Assembly (NCBI RefSeq): GCF_022201045.2 | Contig: NC_068560.1 | Location: 38,279,001 to 38,343,000 of the forward strand | Reading direction: 5' to 3' | DNA length: 64,000 nucleotides | DNA from: Citrus sinensis | Taxonomy: Eukaryota > Streptophyta > Magnoliopsida > Sapindales > Rutaceae | Shown here: positions 1 to 10,622 of the stretch, one piece after another | How the letters are laid out: each line of letters opens with the position of its first letter | How positions within the stretch are numbered: the stretch's first letter is position 1 | Notes under the pieces: generated by a model | Databases searched by the model: none | Told to the model about the DNA's origin: nothing | What the model saw: only the letters and a program-made list of their open reading frames with translations | Position numbers and translations under genes: made by a program

Positions 1-2414
1 GAATGCAAGCATGTCAGGTTCAAACCTGTAACAAGAGAAAAACATGTACGTCAAAACTGTCTTGTGAATGTTAGGTTCACTGCTCAAAAAAAATTATAAT
101 ACAACACAAGCAAGATTCTCAGAGTGTCTATGCCATAATCAATGAATCACAACCAAATGATGCTCCGCTCTTATCATCCATCAATTACAGGCTTCAAAGG
201 CAATGTTACCACAGCTTTATTTTTAGGATCAGCAGGTCAGGCCGGGCCTGCGGTTCTAATGATTCCGTAGATACAGAAAGAGTCAGTCTCAAGTGTGCAG
301 TACATCAGACCATTATATGTAGTACGCAATTTCTACATGCATGTATCAAATGTGTGTGCACAAACAGTAGTACAGTATCCATGGGTGTCTAAAACAGTAA
401 CCAGAAATATAGAGGACCGAAGATTAATCATTCTACCTCAGATGCAAAGCAATGTAATGCTTGCCTTTCATCCTCATTTGATGGACCAGTTTTTCACCCA
501 TTTTTTGGATAGAATCAGTAAAACTTAGAGCATGGTAGTTAACCCTGCATCTCAACTTCTGCAGATCTGTATCCAACTTGTTTGCAAGTCTGTAATCAAA
601 CTTGGATAGCTGAACAGCCTGCCGCACAATGAACACCAAAAATCTAAATTTGGTTGATTATACATAGGTCCAACAAGCAAGTGAATTCAATTAATATCTA
701 AACTAATTACATATGCACAAAAGGGGGAAAGAAATAAAGAAAAGGTATAATGCTAATTAAGAAATGTGATTAATCACAAAGAATAATCATATTTCTTCCC
801 ATGCGTGGATAAGGAATCAATCAAGCGTTGCAGGTGGAACAAAAAAAAGTGAGCTATAACAGGCATAAACAAGAGGAATGGCATCCTATGAAATGAAAAA
901 AGAATACTGAAAACTTGTAACATATAAAAGAAAACAGGAAAAGGTTTAGAGAACTGAAACTTACATGCCTTTTCAAAAGAACAGGTAATACACGATTCTG
1001 ATAACATTTTTCATTGCATTTCCTTGGGACACGCATGTGATATGGTGTCAAAGATTTTCCTCCTTTCCTTGGGATCTGCTTTATGATTTTAACATCTTTT
1101 GACAAAACTGATATAAACCGATCAACATCAAAAATCTCTGAAAAGTCGCTGCACAAAAAAAAAAAAAAGAAGAAAGAAAAAGAGAAACAAATGTAATAAA
1201 TTAGTCAAAATTAAGCATCACACTATCTTTTCAAACTTGGACAGACATAAGAAACTATAAATTCAAATTGCAATAGAGATGACATAGAAAATGAAACCAG
1301 GTATTAACTAACCTGGCATCCTTCCAGAAAGACTTTTGGTCCAGCTTTGGTATAACAAGAGTAGCATTCAAAATTCGGGCAGCGACAACAGCATCTATGA
1401 TCTGCCAATGACGTGCTCAGTTATCTTGGAACCAATGATAAAGAATTTAAAAACTTTAAGGTAATCAAGAAGTAACATTGCAATAACAAAATCAACTGAT
1501 AGTTGATGTGTTTGGTCCATTCATTATACAGCCCTATCATTAAGCTTGTTCATAAATTAATAGAACAAAGTTTCATGTTGACTAATGACAACTAATCAAT
1601 GTGAAGTAGCTGTGGACCACAAAAAAGAAAAAATTGTGATTGTTTGTAATGTAAGAAGCTCAGAAAGTTACCCCAGTTCTTTGCTGATTCAAGCCTCCAC
1701 TTGTAACAATCGCCAAGTACCTATTTGAATGTGTTACGTCTCCAGCTTCTGCAACAACGTCAATACGAGCTCAAATGAGAGCAATAGTAGCTAATTTGTA
1801 GGGGAAACAGCTTAATACAGAATGGTTTAGTTAGAGCAAAAACCTAATTGCAGTTAAATCAGATCATAAGCAACAAAAAGGCAACATTGAAATAAATACA
1901 CACTTGCAAACTTGCTGCTGGCTATGCTGCATCCGTGATAAAATTGGGCGTTTCTTGAGCTCCAAATGTCACGATCTAATTTGCCACCATCTCTCTGTTT
2001 GTTCCTCAAACGCAAGCAATCGTATTTAATTAAAATAAGATCCGATAATTTTAACGAAGATTTTGAATATATATATATATATGAATCCCTAACCTGAACA
2101 CGAAAAACGGGTACTCCAGTTGGACCATCGACGTTGTCGGTCTGCATACCAAATAGATAAAGACAAAATAAAAGTAAGCCGCAAATCCGTTAAAAAAAAG
2201 GGAAGTAAGGTAAATAGGGAGAAAGAGAGAGAAAGCATACTGAGGTGAAGCGGCGAGGGTGATGGAGATGATCTGTATCTGACGGAGACGGAGCCAGAAA
2301 GGAGAGGAGCGCGAATAGAATGAGAAGAGCGGAGAAAACGGAGGAGATGATCGGAACTACCACGCGCAGGCGGTGCTGGTGGTTGTGGTGTTGCCGCCGC
2401 CGCTGAAATGCCAT
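1..2414 (-). CDS. O-fucosyltransferase family protein (GDP-fucose protein O-fucosyltransferase fold), 3' part outside the window
   Basis: Eight exons can be joined with GT-AG borders and continuous phase: 2414-2241, 2141-2094, 1994-1904, 1748-1672, 1401-1313, 1148-965, 618-437 and 25-1, giving 290 codons before the window edge. The first ATG is at 2414. Residues about 17-41 form one hydrophobic segment after an Arg/His-rich head, as in type II Golgi glycosyltransferases. Family signatures seen are DGPTGVPVFRVQ, the SGGLNQQRTG loop, IIDAVVAARILNATLVIPKL and the ALHLRFEPDMLAF block, whose Arg corresponds to the conserved Arg of protein O-fucosyltransferases. Known role of the family is transfer of fucose or related sugars in the secretory pathway; the acceptor for this member cannot be told. 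The last exon in the window holds only FEPDMLAF, so the C-terminal half lies to the left. The family call is firm; the subgroup is not resolved. Confidence 0.93.
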
Positions 2415-2421
2415 TATTAAA

Positions 2422-2447
2422 CCGCCGCTGCCGCCGCCGCCGCCGCC
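2422..2447. repeat. CCG/CGG trinucleotide repeat in the 5' leader of the O-fucosyltransferase gene
   Basis: About eight CCG units with one interruption lie just upstream of the start codon of the minus-strand gene, so the mRNA would carry CGG repeats within about 35 bases of the ATG. Such GC-rich leaders are common and often length-variable; no function is claimed. Confidence 0.7.
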
Positions 2448-2449
2448 AG

Positions 2450-3571
2450 TGGCTTTGTTTGTTTGTTTGGAGAAAGAAAAAGAGGGGTTCTGATTTTGAG
2501 TTTTGAGTTACGAATCACTCATTGCCAGCCTGATCCCGAATAAGTGTTTGGAGTGTTTGTCAGAAGCTAAACAAGAAGAAACGACAATAATTCATTCCCA
2601 TTCATTTTGCGCGGGCGCAGAAGGCTTTCGCGCACAACCAGTGTGACACCGACTCGCTGTTTAATGAACAATGAGAGTGTCACCGTGCCTTGTCTGTCTC
2701 GAGCTGCTTGCTTTTCCTTTTATTTACATCTTCTATTTTTTAAAATTTTATTATTTATTTAATTAATTCATTTTTCCAAATCAATTTGTGTTGTGCGCCT
2801 TAGCTAATTTGACCAACCATAACTTATCACCCCAACCCAAATCAGACGGAGATTTGCTTACATAAAAAGTCAAAACAAAATCAAAAGGAGCCGCATCGGT
2901 ATTCGTGTTGCAGCATACGTGATAATTCTTGACAAATTGAGAGCTTTTATCTATTTTTATGAAAGTAACCGACTGTGAATTTGAATTTGTAATAGTGTTT
3001 ATGAAGCAACATTCTTTTCTTCTTTGGTGTTATTTTTCATTTTGTCATAGATTCTAAATGGGTAGGTAGTATTGTTAAATAACTAGATTCATGGACGAAA
3101 GCTCTCCATTCTCCTTGATGTTTCTCTATTCTAGTATTAGCAGTAGTAATGAATGACAATTTTTTTTTTTTTTTGGTTTTTATTTTTGGACGGGCGGTCA
3201 ATGAGTCACATGGGAGCAGGTGAGAAAGCCAACCCCCACTGATATATAATGGTAAAAAATGATTGCTCGCAGTTTTAGTACAGCGAGAGAGAGAGAGAGA
3301 GAGAGAAGCAGAGCATTTTGTGCAGTGACAAAACACAATTTGTCATTTGCACGGTTACTTTATTTGGTAGGCAAAAGGTTGGAGCTTCGGACACAATTTC
3401 TATTTTTCATGTCTTTCAGTTGGATTAGATTCGCGAGACGGACAATATTGAAGTTGAAGGATAACATTTTGTTTACTTTAGAACCCAGAATCCTAGATCA
3501 CTGTTCGTAAAGAGCCCAAAATCCTAAACCTAGAGCTAGATGGGTTCCAAAAGCAAAAAAAAATTATAAAA

Positions 3572-3574
<3 letters not shown>
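2450..3574. other. Intergenic: promoter side of the O-fucosyltransferase gene and spacer to the tRNA
   Basis: Holds the presumed upstream region of the minus-strand gene ending at 2414, a poly-T run near 3161-3176 and a (GA)11 microsatellite at 3285-3306. Short open frames here have no recognisable protein features. No gene seen. Confidence 0.6.
3285..3306. repeat. (GA)11 microsatellite
   Basis: Uninterrupted GA dinucleotide run directly readable in the sequence, in intergenic DNA about 270 bases from the tRNA gene. Confidence 0.9.

Positions 3575-3654
<80 letters not shown>
3575..3654 (-). tRNA. trnL-UAG: tRNA-Leu (anticodon UAG)
   Basis: Read on the minus strand, an 80-nt cloverleaf starts GACAGTTTGGCCGAGTGG and ends in the GGTTCAAATCC T-arm and CAGCTGTCA. 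The acceptor stem has seven pairs (GACAGTT with AGCTGTC, one G-U). The anticodon arm CCAGA-TTTAGGC-TCTGG places UAG in the loop. The long variable arm (CCGAAAGGGCG region) is that of a class II leucine tRNA. A-box and B-box promoter elements are intact, there is no intron, and a T-rich run follows downstream as a polymerase III terminator. Confidence 0.97.
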
Positions 3655-4381
3655 AAGATTGGAGCTATTGGACGATTTTTAATTAATATATAAATAAAAT
3701 GATAAATGAACAAAACCATGACAAAAATTTTTATCTTTCAGTTAATTTTGATGATTATTTTTAAATGTAAAATCATCAATTTTTTTTTTTTTTAAATTTT
3801 ACAAAAAGGCAATTTTTATAGTTTATAATAGTAAAAAATAATGTTGCCGACAGAAGGTTAAACGAGCAGGAATATGCACATTTCTTGTGTCTTACTTCAA
3901 GCAATAAAACTAATGTGATGGTCTTTACTCTTTAGTCTTTACCTAAGTTGAGGAAAGTATTGCCGCCATTCTTTTCTTGCAACTCACGACTAGATGCAAA
4001 ATTGAGTATTTCATGTGATTTAATATGTCTTGTTTAAATCTTTTAGCAAATTGGAATCAAGCTAGTGCTATTAATAATAACCGGAGTTGGTACGTCAAAT
4101 CAAGATATAATAGGCATCCATGATCTTGTTCATTATTTGTGTCAAAATCTTGAAAAATAATATTAATATAATCTCTTAACAAGTTAGGAGTAAGGATTAA
4201 AGTGTAAATTCTACGTATAAATTAACATTGCACAGCTAACTAAAAATATGATAGCATATATGATAGTTTGATAAAGTTCTACGTAGGTATAACTCTCTTA
4301 AATTCCAAAATTTAAAAGGATATCTGCATGAAAAAAAAAAAAAAGTCAGTGGAGAAAAGACTCATGTATACATGATTTTAT
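3655..4381. other. AT-rich intergenic spacer
   Basis: AT-rich DNA with homopolymer A and T runs. No open frame with coding character, RNA gene or repeat boundary was recognised before the transposon-like element that follows. Confidence 0.6.
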
Positions 4382-5084
4382 TGGGGGTGTTCAAAATCTA
4401 ATCCGATCCGCTCAACATGTTTGATCCGTAAAAATTTAATCTGTGGATTGGTGGATTGGATTTGATTGAAAATTTAAAAATCCGTAGTCAGTAAATTTGA
4501 TATAGATTTACTTCTAGAAATCCACAAAAAAATTTATTTAATAAAAAATTAAACTTGTAAATACAACATTAGTACTTATTAATAAACAAATAAATTAAAA
4601 TATAGTTACATAATACCATATTATATCTTATCTGATAATAATAAAAAAATAAAAATAATTAAATAAACAAATATATCTTTCTAAGTAATTAATTTTCATG
4701 TATTGATCTAAACAAATAAGATTTTTTGTTTTTAGTGTGCTATATTTTGAAAATTTGATTGTATTTTCTAACTTTATTTAAACAATTAATTTATTTAAAT
4801 TTTATTTAATTTTAAATTTGATCAGCAGTTAAATTATTTTTATATTAATTTTTTTATTTAATTTGCTGATAGATATGACATAATTAAAAAATTTTAGCCT
4901 GCAAACCAATCCGTAAAATGATGGATTGAATATAAATTAGGTCAAATATGCATCCAATCCGCAGACATAAAAATTAAATTTAGATTAAATTTTACTAATT
5001 GCTGAGTTGAATTGGATTAAAAATTTATAATCCATAAAAATTTAGATAAAATATAAAATGATATATAATCCGCGAACACTCTAA
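4382..5084. mobile_element. Non-autonomous TIR element, hAT-like (MITE), diverged
   Basis: The left end reads TGGGGGTGTTC and the right end, reverse-complemented, reads TTAGAGTGTTCGCGGATT, giving short imperfect terminal inverted repeats. The flanks carry near-matching 8-bp words (ATTTTATT at 4375-4382 and TTTTTATT at 5085-5092), the size of a hAT target duplication. The roughly 700-bp interior is AT-rich with many repeated ATCCG/GGATTG words and no coding capacity. The family is inferred from end sequence and duplication length; boundaries may be off by one or two bases. Confidence 0.6.
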
Positions 5085-5460
5085 TTTTTATTAGAGAGCT
5101 GCCAAGATACAGCCGTTCGATGGTGGCCGACCGCGTTGACTGTTGGTAGCATAAACAATATCAACGGTCAGATACGAGAGCTATAAACATAATCCTAAGA
5201 ATGAGAATCAATTTCAGCCATCCGATTCGCAATCGATCTTCACGGTTTGAATGATCTACGAACCACGCCTCTGTTCAGAGATGAAAGCTTCACATTTCAG
5301 ATTTCACAAACGGAACAAACCCTCATCTCTGCCTGTGACCTCTGGGAAACCCCGCAACACATCTTAATGGCGTCAGTCACAGTGTAAAGTAAAAATAAAA
5401 AAGGAAAAAGTGAATTGATTGAAAAGGGAGAAAAAAAAAGTTTCTGAAGCAGCTGCCCGG

Positions 5461-7598
5461 ATGAATTCGTTGACAGCGAAGCCTTGCTTTATTTATCAAC
5501 CACCATCTTCATCAGTTACTGTTGTTTCTTGTAGGCCGAAATTGTTTAGTTCAGTGAGATGCCCAATAAAGACGAAGAAGAACAATAACGGAAGATTGGC
5601 TTTGAGGATTCAAGCTTACGATTCTTCCAAGAACGAGTCCAATAATAACGGCTCCAATGATTCCAAGCCTCCCAACGGCGCTCTGGTATTTCTTTATTTC
5701 ACATTACTCCTTCATTTACTTTGATGATTTTCTTTCACCATCCTGTTATCTCTCAGGCGTGGATATTTAAGTATAACTAAAACTGGGTTTGTATTCAACA
5801 CTTTGGCTTCTGTGCTTGCAAACGTGCGCGAGCTATTTGTGATTCACCAGACAGTTGTAAAATATTTTTTGTATTTCAGTATTTGCTTCAGTTATTTATT
5901 GCTTTGCTGGATTCAAATTGTGTGTGTCTGTGATGCGTTGCTTTGTTAATTGGCAGCCCAAGGGCAGAAGGGATATTCTACTGGAGTATGTCAAAAATGT
6001 GCAACCAGAATTTATGGAGTTGTTCGTGAAAAGGGCTCCTGAACAGGTTTGTTTCCTCATCTCTTTTCTTTTCGAGTCTTGTGGTACATATTTAATATGG
6101 GAAAGAATGAAATTCTAATTTTTCGTGCTTTCTCTTTGGTGTTATGTATAGGTAGTTGACGCAATGCGTCAAACTGTGACAAATATGATTGGAACGCTAC
6201 CCCCGCAATTTTTTGCCGTAACAGTGACCACTGTAAGTTACTTCAGATATTACAATATCATACACTTGTTGACTAAGGCTTGGTCAATATATAATAATGT
6301 TTTGTGGTATCTCAAGATAATGGAAATTCAGATATTTACCAATATTTCCCATTCTTTGTTTTAGGTTGCTGAAAATCTTGCACAGCTTATGTACAGCGTT
6401 ATGATGACTGGATATATGTTCAAGAATGCACAATACCGTTTGGAATTACAACAAAGTTTGGAGCAGGTCGCTCTTCCTGAGGTCCTAGACAAAAAGGTCT
6501 TCTTGCTTTTACTTCATCTTCTTCTTCTTTCATTTGTCATTGTAACTCTTCTAGCATATTTGCACAAGTGTTAAATGGGTTATGCATTTAACTTTCTGTG
6601 GTGCTGTTTATATAATCCAGTCACTTGACTGTTACAGGATACGCCAGATTATGCACCTGGTACACAAAAGAATGTGTCTGGTGAAGTTTTTAGGTGGAAT
6701 AATGTTTCTGGCCCTGAGAAAATAGATGCTAAAAAGTACATTGAGTTCCTAGAAGCAGAGATCGAGGAACTGAATCGTCAACTTGGTAGAAAAGCCACCA
6801 ATGGTCAAAATGAATTGTTGGAATATCTCAAGACACTTGAGCCCCAAAATCTGAAGGTAAGGAGTGTCGCATCCCTTTTCATTATCTCTGTTGTCTTCTT
6901 GGCATATGTTGGACAGGTGGATGTTTTCCTGCTAATTGGTATTCTTCCGGCTGGATCATGTATATTCCAATATGACTAGGATGTTTATATGTACAAAATA
7001 TGGTCTTTACATAAATTGCCAGTTACTGCTTTGGGTAAGAATTTAGTCTGCATGATCTTCTTTAAATGACGCATGTGCTGTGTTGTAGGAATTGACAAGC
7101 AGCGCAGGAGAAGATGTTGTGCTTGCGATGAACACATTCATTAAGCGTCTTTTGGCTGTTTCAGACCCTGGCCAAATGAAGGTTTGAGTTTTTTTATATT
7201 TGAAATGAATTAACAGTTGCAATTAATAATTTAGCTGATGATCTGAACTTTCACCGACCAATTTGAAGAAAAAGTTTAGTCTGTTTTGGTTAGCTGGCTT
7301 TAAGCATTGAGTTTTTGTACCCATGCTTGGTGGTGCTAATTTGCATAAAAGATGTTCAACATGCATTCTTCTGATGAGTGTTTTTGGATTATAAGATCCT
7401 ACTGTCATTTCTAAGTTTGAGCTGGTGTAATTACAGACAAGTGTGACCGAGACAAGTGCGCCAGAACTTGCGAAGCTGCTTTATTGGCTGATGGTTGTTG
7501 GATACAGCATTCGAAACATCGAAGTTCGTTTTGATATGGAAAGAGTTCTCGGCACTCCTCCAAAGCTTGCGGAGTTACCTCCAGGAGAAAACATCTAA
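5461..7598 (+). CDS. DUF760 domain protein, plastid-targeted, two DUF760 repeats
   Basis: Seven exons: 5461-5685, 5957-6046, 6152-6232, 6365-6496, 6638-6856, 7089-7181 and 7437-7598, all GT-AG and phase-consistent, encoding 333 residues. The ATG at 5461 is the first in frame. Residues 1 to about 52 are Ser/Lys/Arg-rich with few acids, like a plastid transit peptide. Residues about 81-164 (from DILLEYVKNVQPEFMELFV) and about 234-319 (from NELLEYLKTLEPQNLK) are visibly similar to each other; both are the DUF760 fold known from cyanobacteria and plants. A Glu-rich predicted coiled coil (residues 206-226) links them. The biochemical function is unknown; some Arabidopsis relatives are reported as chloroplast Clp-protease-associated or light-stress proteins. 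The family call is firm and no specific role is claimed. Confidence 0.92.
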
Positions 7599-7969
7599 AC
7601 ATGTACTATGAAACTGCAGATGATAGGATTTTATGGCACAGTTAGAGGTCACCAATCTGAATGCTGTACTTTCTGTGCTACAGAGGCGCTGTAAATTTAT
7701 TTTACAAAGAAGCTCTATTGCTCGAGGTAGGGACATTATTTTTTTACGTGACGCAGATGGTTGGCGTATCAGGGATAGTGATTAAACATGAGCTTGGCAA
7801 CAAATATTCTTATTTTCTTAATGAACCGAGTTAATCTTTTTTAAGTCGTATTGACTTCTTCGGATATATTTAATCTTCTTACCATTCTTTCCGGGCTTTT
7901 TGATGATGGACTCTTCTTACTGCATGGGCTTTGATCGATCATGTGACCAGTTAGAATAATGCCTGTTCC
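7599..7969. other. 3' UTR and downstream flank of the DUF760 gene
   Basis: Follows the stop codon at 7596-7598. It has no further coding signal, and the likely 3' UTR and poly(A) region lie here. The BAHD-derived relic starts at about 7970. Confidence 0.6.
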
Positions 7970-8380
7970 AACTTCTGAGCACAAGCCAATTTTAACCGCA
8001 ACGTTACGTGGAAGATCCACCCCGCCATTTTCGTAATATTATTAAACTATTATACGGAAATTTTGTTTCGTTTGGCTGGCATCTGCTGCCAAGATGATGA
8101 GCCAGCAGTCAGCAGAGTTGTATGGCTTAGAATGCCAACTGAGGGAGGGAAGCCGGAAGCATGCAATAACAGAACTTAATGGAAAAATGAATTTGTGAAT
8201 AGCATACAAGGTGATCGGGGGTTACTTTATTATCTTGAAGCAGTGAAATATGAATGTGAAACTTACACCATTTGCAGCGGATAAGATTTATATTTTCTAG
8301 TTTGAACGTAAATTTTATTTTAAATATCTTGATTCTGGATGATGGGGGAAGCCAAATTGGGCAGGCATTTGATTTTGATT
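7970..8380 (+). pseudogene. Relic of a BAHD acyltransferase gene (3' half)
   Basis: By eye this stretch aligns with the intact BAHD gene at 9198-10622. The segment around 8013-8034 matches the gene's GRATPPFSEN coding region. The 8138-8260 segment matches CQLREAIAKLNGDFVNSLQ through LEALKYERET. The segment at 8330-8375 matches the region coding DFGWGKPIWA. The relic carries indels and stop codons and cannot encode a protein. Its order matches the 3' half of the gene and it lies about 800 bases upstream, so it is most simply an older tandem duplicate. The 17-base word GCTTTGGATTTGAAGTG recurs downstream of both copies (8709-8725 and about 10808), supporting duplication of gene plus flank. Confidence 0.85.
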
Positions 8381-9043
8381 TTCCATGTGAAAGAAATCCC
8401 CTTGAACTTGCTGTACACTAAGGAGGCAACTTGGGGAACAGATGGGGGGGGGGGGGGGGGGTGGGGGATTCTTGAGGGTGGACGTGCATATTCAATATTG
8501 AATTCCACAAGCCAATTAAGCTTTTGTTTCTCAGACAACCTCAGATAGATACAATACAACAAAGGCCGCCAATACTTGTCCTTTTCCTTCGTTCCATTGG
8601 AATATTAAAGAAACAAACTCTTCAGTGTTGAAATTGCTCCTTCCTTTGGTTATCAATTAGTGTTATTTAAATTGTTTCATAGTCGGAACTGGAATAAGAT
8701 AAGAATAAGCTTTGGATTTGAAGTGGCGCGCTATTTTTAATGCTCTATTACTGTTGCAGGGCCCGCTAAGCTTGTCTTCTCTTGTCTGCGGCCCAACTTC
8801 GATCTTATTCGCAAGGTTGATCCACAAATAGAGTCAAAGAAGTGAAATAGTTGCACAAGTTAAGTTTATCAAATTAATTATTATGTTTAATATATAGCAA
8901 ATTGATTATCCCGATGAGTTTTGACGTGGCGTTTTTGTTCGCTGTATATATTCCTTTCATATTTGGGTCACGAGAAAGAAATTCCCTCCCACTCCCCCAC
9001 CAAACAAAAGTGCCAATTTATAGCATCAAGAGTCTGAAAAATA
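8381..9043. other. Spacer between BAHD relic and intact BAHD gene
   Basis: Contains an 18-G homopolymer (8444-8461) and, near 8690-8760, DNA resembling the 3' flank of the downstream BAHD gene (10785-10850). This includes a shared 17-base word and is what a tandem duplication would leave. No other gene is seen. Confidence 0.6.
8444..8461. repeat. Poly-G tract (18 G) followed by T and five more G
   Basis: Directly visible homopolymer. It could form G-quadruplex structures and is prone to length errors in replication or sequencing, so its exact length is doubtful. Confidence 0.9.
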
Positions 9044-9087
9044 ATGTGTGCGCGCGCGCGTGTGTATATATATATATATATATATAT
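9044..9087. repeat. 44-bp strictly alternating purine-pyrimidine tract (TG, CG, TG, TA blocks)
   Basis: From 9044 the bases alternate purine and pyrimidine without a break. Short TG blocks flank a (CG)5 core, followed by about eleven TA units. It lies about 110 bases upstream of the BAHD start codon. CG and TG alternation is the classic Z-DNA-prone sequence and the TA part melts easily. Confidence 0.9.
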
Positions 9088-9123
9088 TAAATTATTAATG
9101 CGTCTAGGCACTGCTATGAGCGC

Positions 9124-9132
9124 TATATATAT
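9124..9132 (+). promoter_or_regulatory. Candidate TATA box of the BAHD gene at 9198
   Basis: TATATATAT lies 66 bases before the ATG, a plausible spacing for a plant TATA box with a short leader. The nearby TA microsatellite (to 9087) gives alternative TATA-like sites, so the assignment is tentative. Confidence 0.45.
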
Positions 9133-9197
9133 GTGTGCGTAAGTCGCCTACCATATATAATATAGAACATTTCGAATTGAAGATTTGGAAATCATCA

Positions 9198-10622
9198 ATG
9201 AAAATGGAGGTTGAAATACTTTCGAAAGAGTGCATCAAACCATCTTCTCCAACTGCCCATCATCTGGAAACCCACAAGCTGTCTCTCTTGGATCTTTATC
9301 TTCCTCCCGCTTATATTCCTTTGGTCCTCTACTATCCCATGAACCAACAGCACTCATCGGCCAATATTATTGATGATCATATTATCTCCACAAGATTGCA
9401 ACTGCTAAAGCAGGCTTTATCAGAAACCCTAGCTCTCTTTTACCCGCTTGCTGGAAAGATAAAAGACCTCCATTCCATTGACTGCAACGATGAGGGGATT
9501 TATTTTATAGAGGCCAGAGCTAAAAGTCCTCTCGATGAATTTCTTAACCTTCCAAGTATCTCTTTGATAAAAGAATTTCTTCCAGATCCAGATGATGCCA
9601 AATGGAGGAGTATACCAACCCCAGGAGATTATGTAGCTAGTGTGCAAGTAACTACATTTTCCTGTGGTGGTATGACAATTGGTGCGTATGTTTCACACAT
9701 GATCGGTGATGGAACAGCATTTAGCTTGTTTCTCAAGAGTTGGGCAGCTGCCACAGCTCGTAAGAGCTATAATGAAGAATCAGAAGCAGCACTACTACTG
9801 TCCCCTAAATTTGATGCTTCACTTTCATTTCCTCAAAATGATGCGTATCCAAGACAGGCTTGCTCCACCTCCATTCGCAGTAATCTACCTATCAAATTTG
9901 GTAGATGCGTTTGTAGGAGATTTTTGTTCGATGCCTCAGCAATAGCCAACCTCAAGGCCAAGGCAAAAGGCTCGACCGTGCAAAATCCAACACGCGTCGA
10001 GGCTGTAACAACACTACTCGGCAAATGCATCATGGCTGCCTCAAAAACGCAAGCAAGGTCATCATCATCTGATCGTGATTCTGACAAACCGTTTGCACTG
10101 ATACATGCTGTAAATTTGCGGGGAAGAGCCACGCCGCCATTCTCAGAAAATTACATGGGGAACTTTATTTGGATGGCATCGGCATTATGCAAAACTGAGG
10201 AGGAACCAGAGTTGCAAGGCTTGGTGTGTCAACTGAGGGAAGCAATAGCGAAACTTAATGGAGATTTTGTGAATAGTTTACAAGGTGATGAAGGGTTGCT
10301 TAATTTTCTCGAGGCTTTAAAGTATGAAAGGGAAACTTATACTCGCGCAGCCGACAGAATTGCATACAGCAGTTGGTGCAATTTTGGTTTTTATGAGATT
10401 GATTTTGGATGGGGGAAGCCTATTTGGGCCAGCGTTACTGGTCCACCTGAATCACCGGCCACTGCGATTCTGAACGCAATCCTTCTCATGGATACAAATA
10501 TGGGGAACGGGATTGAAGCATGGGTGTATTTGCACGAGGATACCATGGCTATTTTACAAGTTGATCAACAACTTCTTCAATACGCTACCGTGGATCCAAG
10601 TCCCATTAAAACAAAAATATGA
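9198..10622 (+). CDS. BAHD acyltransferase, vinorine-synthase-like, apparently intact and intronless
   Basis: A single open frame of 474 residues starts at the first in-frame ATG (MKMEVEILSKECIKPSSP), after an in-frame GTG-started extension that I discarded. The catalytic HXXXD motif is HMIGD at residues 167-171 and the structural DFGWG motif is at 402-406; both are canonical. YPLAGKIKD and the CGGMTIGAYVSH region are typical of the family. BAHD enzymes are cytosolic and transfer acyl groups from acyl-CoA to alcohols or amines. The closest group by eye is the vinorine synthase or stemmadenine acetyltransferase-like clade, which acetylates alkaloids and, in some Sapindales, triterpenoid limonoids. 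The substrate cannot be read from sequence. A relic upstream and a pseudogene 2.8 kb downstream show it belongs to a tandem family. Confidence 0.93.
   Translation: MKMEVEILSKECIKPSSPTAHHLETHKLSLLDLYLPPAYIPLVLYYPMNQQHSSANIIDDHIISTRLQLLKQALSETLALFYPLAGKIKDLHSIDCNDEGIYFIEARAKSPLDEFLNLPSISLIKEFLPDPDDAKWRSIPTPGDYVASVQVTTFSCGGMTIGAYVSHMIGDGTAFSLFLKSWAAATARKSYNEESEAALLLSPKFDASLSFPQNDAYPRQACSTSIRSNLPIKFGRCVCRRFLFDASAIANLKAKAKGSTVQNPTRVEAVTTLLGKCIMAASKTQARSSSSDRDSDKPFALIHAVNLRGRATPPFSENYMGNFIWMASALCKTEEEPELQGLVCQLREAIAKLNGDFVNSLQGDEGLLNFLEALKYERETYTRAADRIAYSSWCNFGFYEIDFGWGKPIWASVTGPPESPATAILNAILLMDTNMGNGIEAWVYLHEDTMAILQVDQQLLQYATVDPSPIKTKI

Noticed and set aside
2190-2240. Extension of the O-fucosyltransferase first exon beyond the donor site
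   Set aside because: The frame reads on into VCFLSLSPYLPYF, but splicing at 2241 gives the family's conserved DGPTGVPVF next and keeps phase.
3037-3510. Overlapping frames on both strands around the GA microsatellite
   Set aside because: They are driven by the repeat (ERERERER and SLSLSLS runs) and are not coding.
9135-9197. Upstream extension of the first BAHD frame
   Set aside because: Begins with GTG, not ATG, and overlaps the putative core promoter; the family starts at MKMEVEIL.
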